From a virus: a stretch of DNA of 30,425 nucleotides. The DNA is taken from the IMG/VR virus record IMGVR_UViG_3300042455_000183, positions 1-30,425 of that record; one strand, 5' to 3'. This document shows positions 29,463-30,425 of this stretch, in pieces; within the stretch, counting starts at the first letter, position 1, and each line of letters begins with the position of its first letter. The translations under genes were made by a program, and so were the position numbers. The notes beneath the pieces are model-generated. The model was not told the origin of the DNA. It did not search any database and saw only the letters and a list, made by a program, of their open reading frames with translations.

Positions 29463-30425
29463 TTAGAAGGATAGATAGCTGTCATCTGTATAGTATTCCT
29501 TCTTGATGTAGGTTGCTGCGTACCTGATAGCATCCATTGCATCATCCCAAAGTTTGACTGGCTCATCTGTAATTGTGTCCCCTATTTTCTTCCACTTATA
29601 ATTCTCGTATTCCTTTTTGATAGCAGGATGGTCTTCACAGAATACACCGAAGGTCTTAATGTTATCTATCCCTTGCTTGACTACCTTGTTAGCATTCTCA
29701 ATGTAATAGCCAGCTCTATCAATTTCAGCTATTGTCTCAGGCCTAGAGTAGTCAGCTAAAATGTTGATGCTCTTCTCAATTCCTAACTGATCCATTCTTG
29801 CGATTAGGTCAGTAGTTGTTAAGTAGCTTTCATAGATGACTGGCTCAATGTATATGTCTTTATCTCTCCAGTATACTCTTACCAATGCTGTAGGGTGATT
29901 ATAACCAAAGTCTAAGCCATAGACATAGGATGTGAACTTAGCTGGTCTATGTTTGACAAATGACCAATTGCTGTAGATGTTGCTTTTGCTGATAGCTTTC
30001 TCTCCTAGTGCATAGATTTGATACTGTGCCTCATCTGTTCTCTTCAAGTCTTCAATCTGTCGCTTGATGCTCTCAGGTAGGAAGGGATTGTCTTTGTAGG
30101 TAGATTTAATCAGTATTGATTCCTCAGCTGGTAGCTCATACAGCCACGAGTTAGACTCTGAAGGATTGTAGTCAAAGATTAGCTTTCCTTCTGTCCTCAT
30201 GTTTAGCTGAGTGAAGTCATCATAGTACAGCTCATTAGCTTCATTACACCATGCAAGGTCACGCTTTCTACCTCTAATCTTCTGCTCATCATCCACTGAG
30301 AAAAATTCAACTATAGAGCCATTATTAAAGGTATAGATGTGCTCTGACTTGTTATGTCTAGCCACGTCATAAATCTCAAGTGTCTTCATAATTTCTAAGA
30401 AGTCTCTCATCACTGTAGCTCTCAA
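29463..30425 (-). CDS. terL: Terminase large subunit, C-terminal part
   Basis: The remaining 320 residues of the 383-aa large terminase (start at 316). In full-length numbering: a Walker B-like segment with the catalytic acid near 124-128 (LAWCNEANEL), an ATPase coupling motif FDYNPSE (about 147-153), and a C-terminal RuvC-like nuclease with D235 in GLDFGYNHPTA, D288 in ILADYSRPE and D361 near WDDAMDAIRYA. The layout resembles XtmB/PBSX-type terminases. It lacks its own start only because the circle is cut here. Confidence 0.92.
   Translation of the reverse strand: MRATVMRDFLEIMKTLEIYDVARHNKSEHIYTFNNGSIVEFFSVDDEQKIRGRKRDLAWCNEANELYYDDFTQLNMRTEGKLIFDYNPSESNSWLYELPAEESILIKSTYKDNPFLPESIKRQIEDLKRTDEAQYQIYALGEKAISKSNIYSNWSFVKHRPAKFTSYVYGLDFGYNHPTALVRVYWRDKDIYIEPVIYESYLTTTDLIARMDQLGIEKSINILADYSRPETIAEIDRAGYYIENANKVVKQGIDNIKTFGVFCEDHPAIKKEYENYKWKKIGDTITDEPVKLWDDAMDAIRYAATYIKKEYYTDDSYLSF
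30299..30425. repeat. Terminal overlap, copy 2 (circular closure)
   Basis: Exact copy of bases 1-127. It lies inside the large terminase gene; the same codons are read in both copies. One copy should be removed before calculating genome size or gene counts. Confidence 0.95.

Overview
The window is a complete, circularly closed genome of an uncultured tailed phage. Bases 1-127 are repeated exactly at 30299-30425, so the unique genome is 30,298 bp, and the large terminase gene runs across the artificial join. The host is most likely a member of the Bacteroidota, probably a flavobacterium-like bacterium. Reasons: low GC; A-rich leaders before start codons with few Shine-Dalgarno sequences; early promoters that fit the Bacteroidota consensus (TTTG, 19 bases, TAnnTTTG); and protein families typical of that phylum's phages (DUF3127, DUF6712-like adaptor, XkdF-type protease, Bacteroidota-type tail proteins). 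A tape measure protein and no recognisable sheath suggest a siphovirus. I see no integrase, tRNA, CRISPR array or insertion sequence, so nothing supports a temperate lifestyle.

Almost everything is transcribed leftward (minus strand). Reading in that direction from about 10.9 kb, the early region starts at a near-perfect Bacteroidota promoter (10886-10916). It contains a chain of very small genes, a C5 cytosine methyltransferase, a DnaA-domain-IV-like protein, a 390-bp non-coding stretch that looks like a replication origin, an SF3-type helicase, a coiled-coil protein and a VRR-NUC nuclease. A second strong promoter (4910-4939) leads into a recombination module: ERF annealing protein, YqaJ-like exonuclease and a DUF3127 OB-fold-like protein. 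Small genes, an HTH protein, a DUF1360-like membrane protein and a sigma-factor-like protein follow. The packaging genes come next: an unknown 101-aa protein, small terminase, then large terminase across the join.

The late region (29.4 to 11.2 kb) is laid out tail-first: two large distal-tail proteins, tape measure, tail-terminator-like protein, fibre and lectin-like proteins and a tail-completion-like protein. After them come protease-scaffold, major capsid, tail tube, a neck-like protein, portal, head-tail adaptor, holin and lysin. This is nearly the reverse of the usual portal-capsid-tail order although the strand is unchanged. Two overlapping, apparently paralogous genes resembling tail assembly chaperones (17343-18594) are the only clear plus-strand genes.

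Three regulatory features stand out. (1) A 12-base motif, TACAATATAGGT, lies before five late transcription units, four times directly against the start codon; one copy is inside the 3' end of the sigma-like gene, which suggests a phage-specific late promoter producing leaderless or nearly leaderless mRNAs. (2) A putative small RNA or attenuator upstream of the helicase has two hairpins whose six-base loops are perfectly complementary (a kissing-loop candidate) and ends in a T-run. (3) Two tandem -7-box/hairpin/T-run units fill the non-coding gap after the lysis genes. All functions are inferred from reading the sequence; no database search was run.
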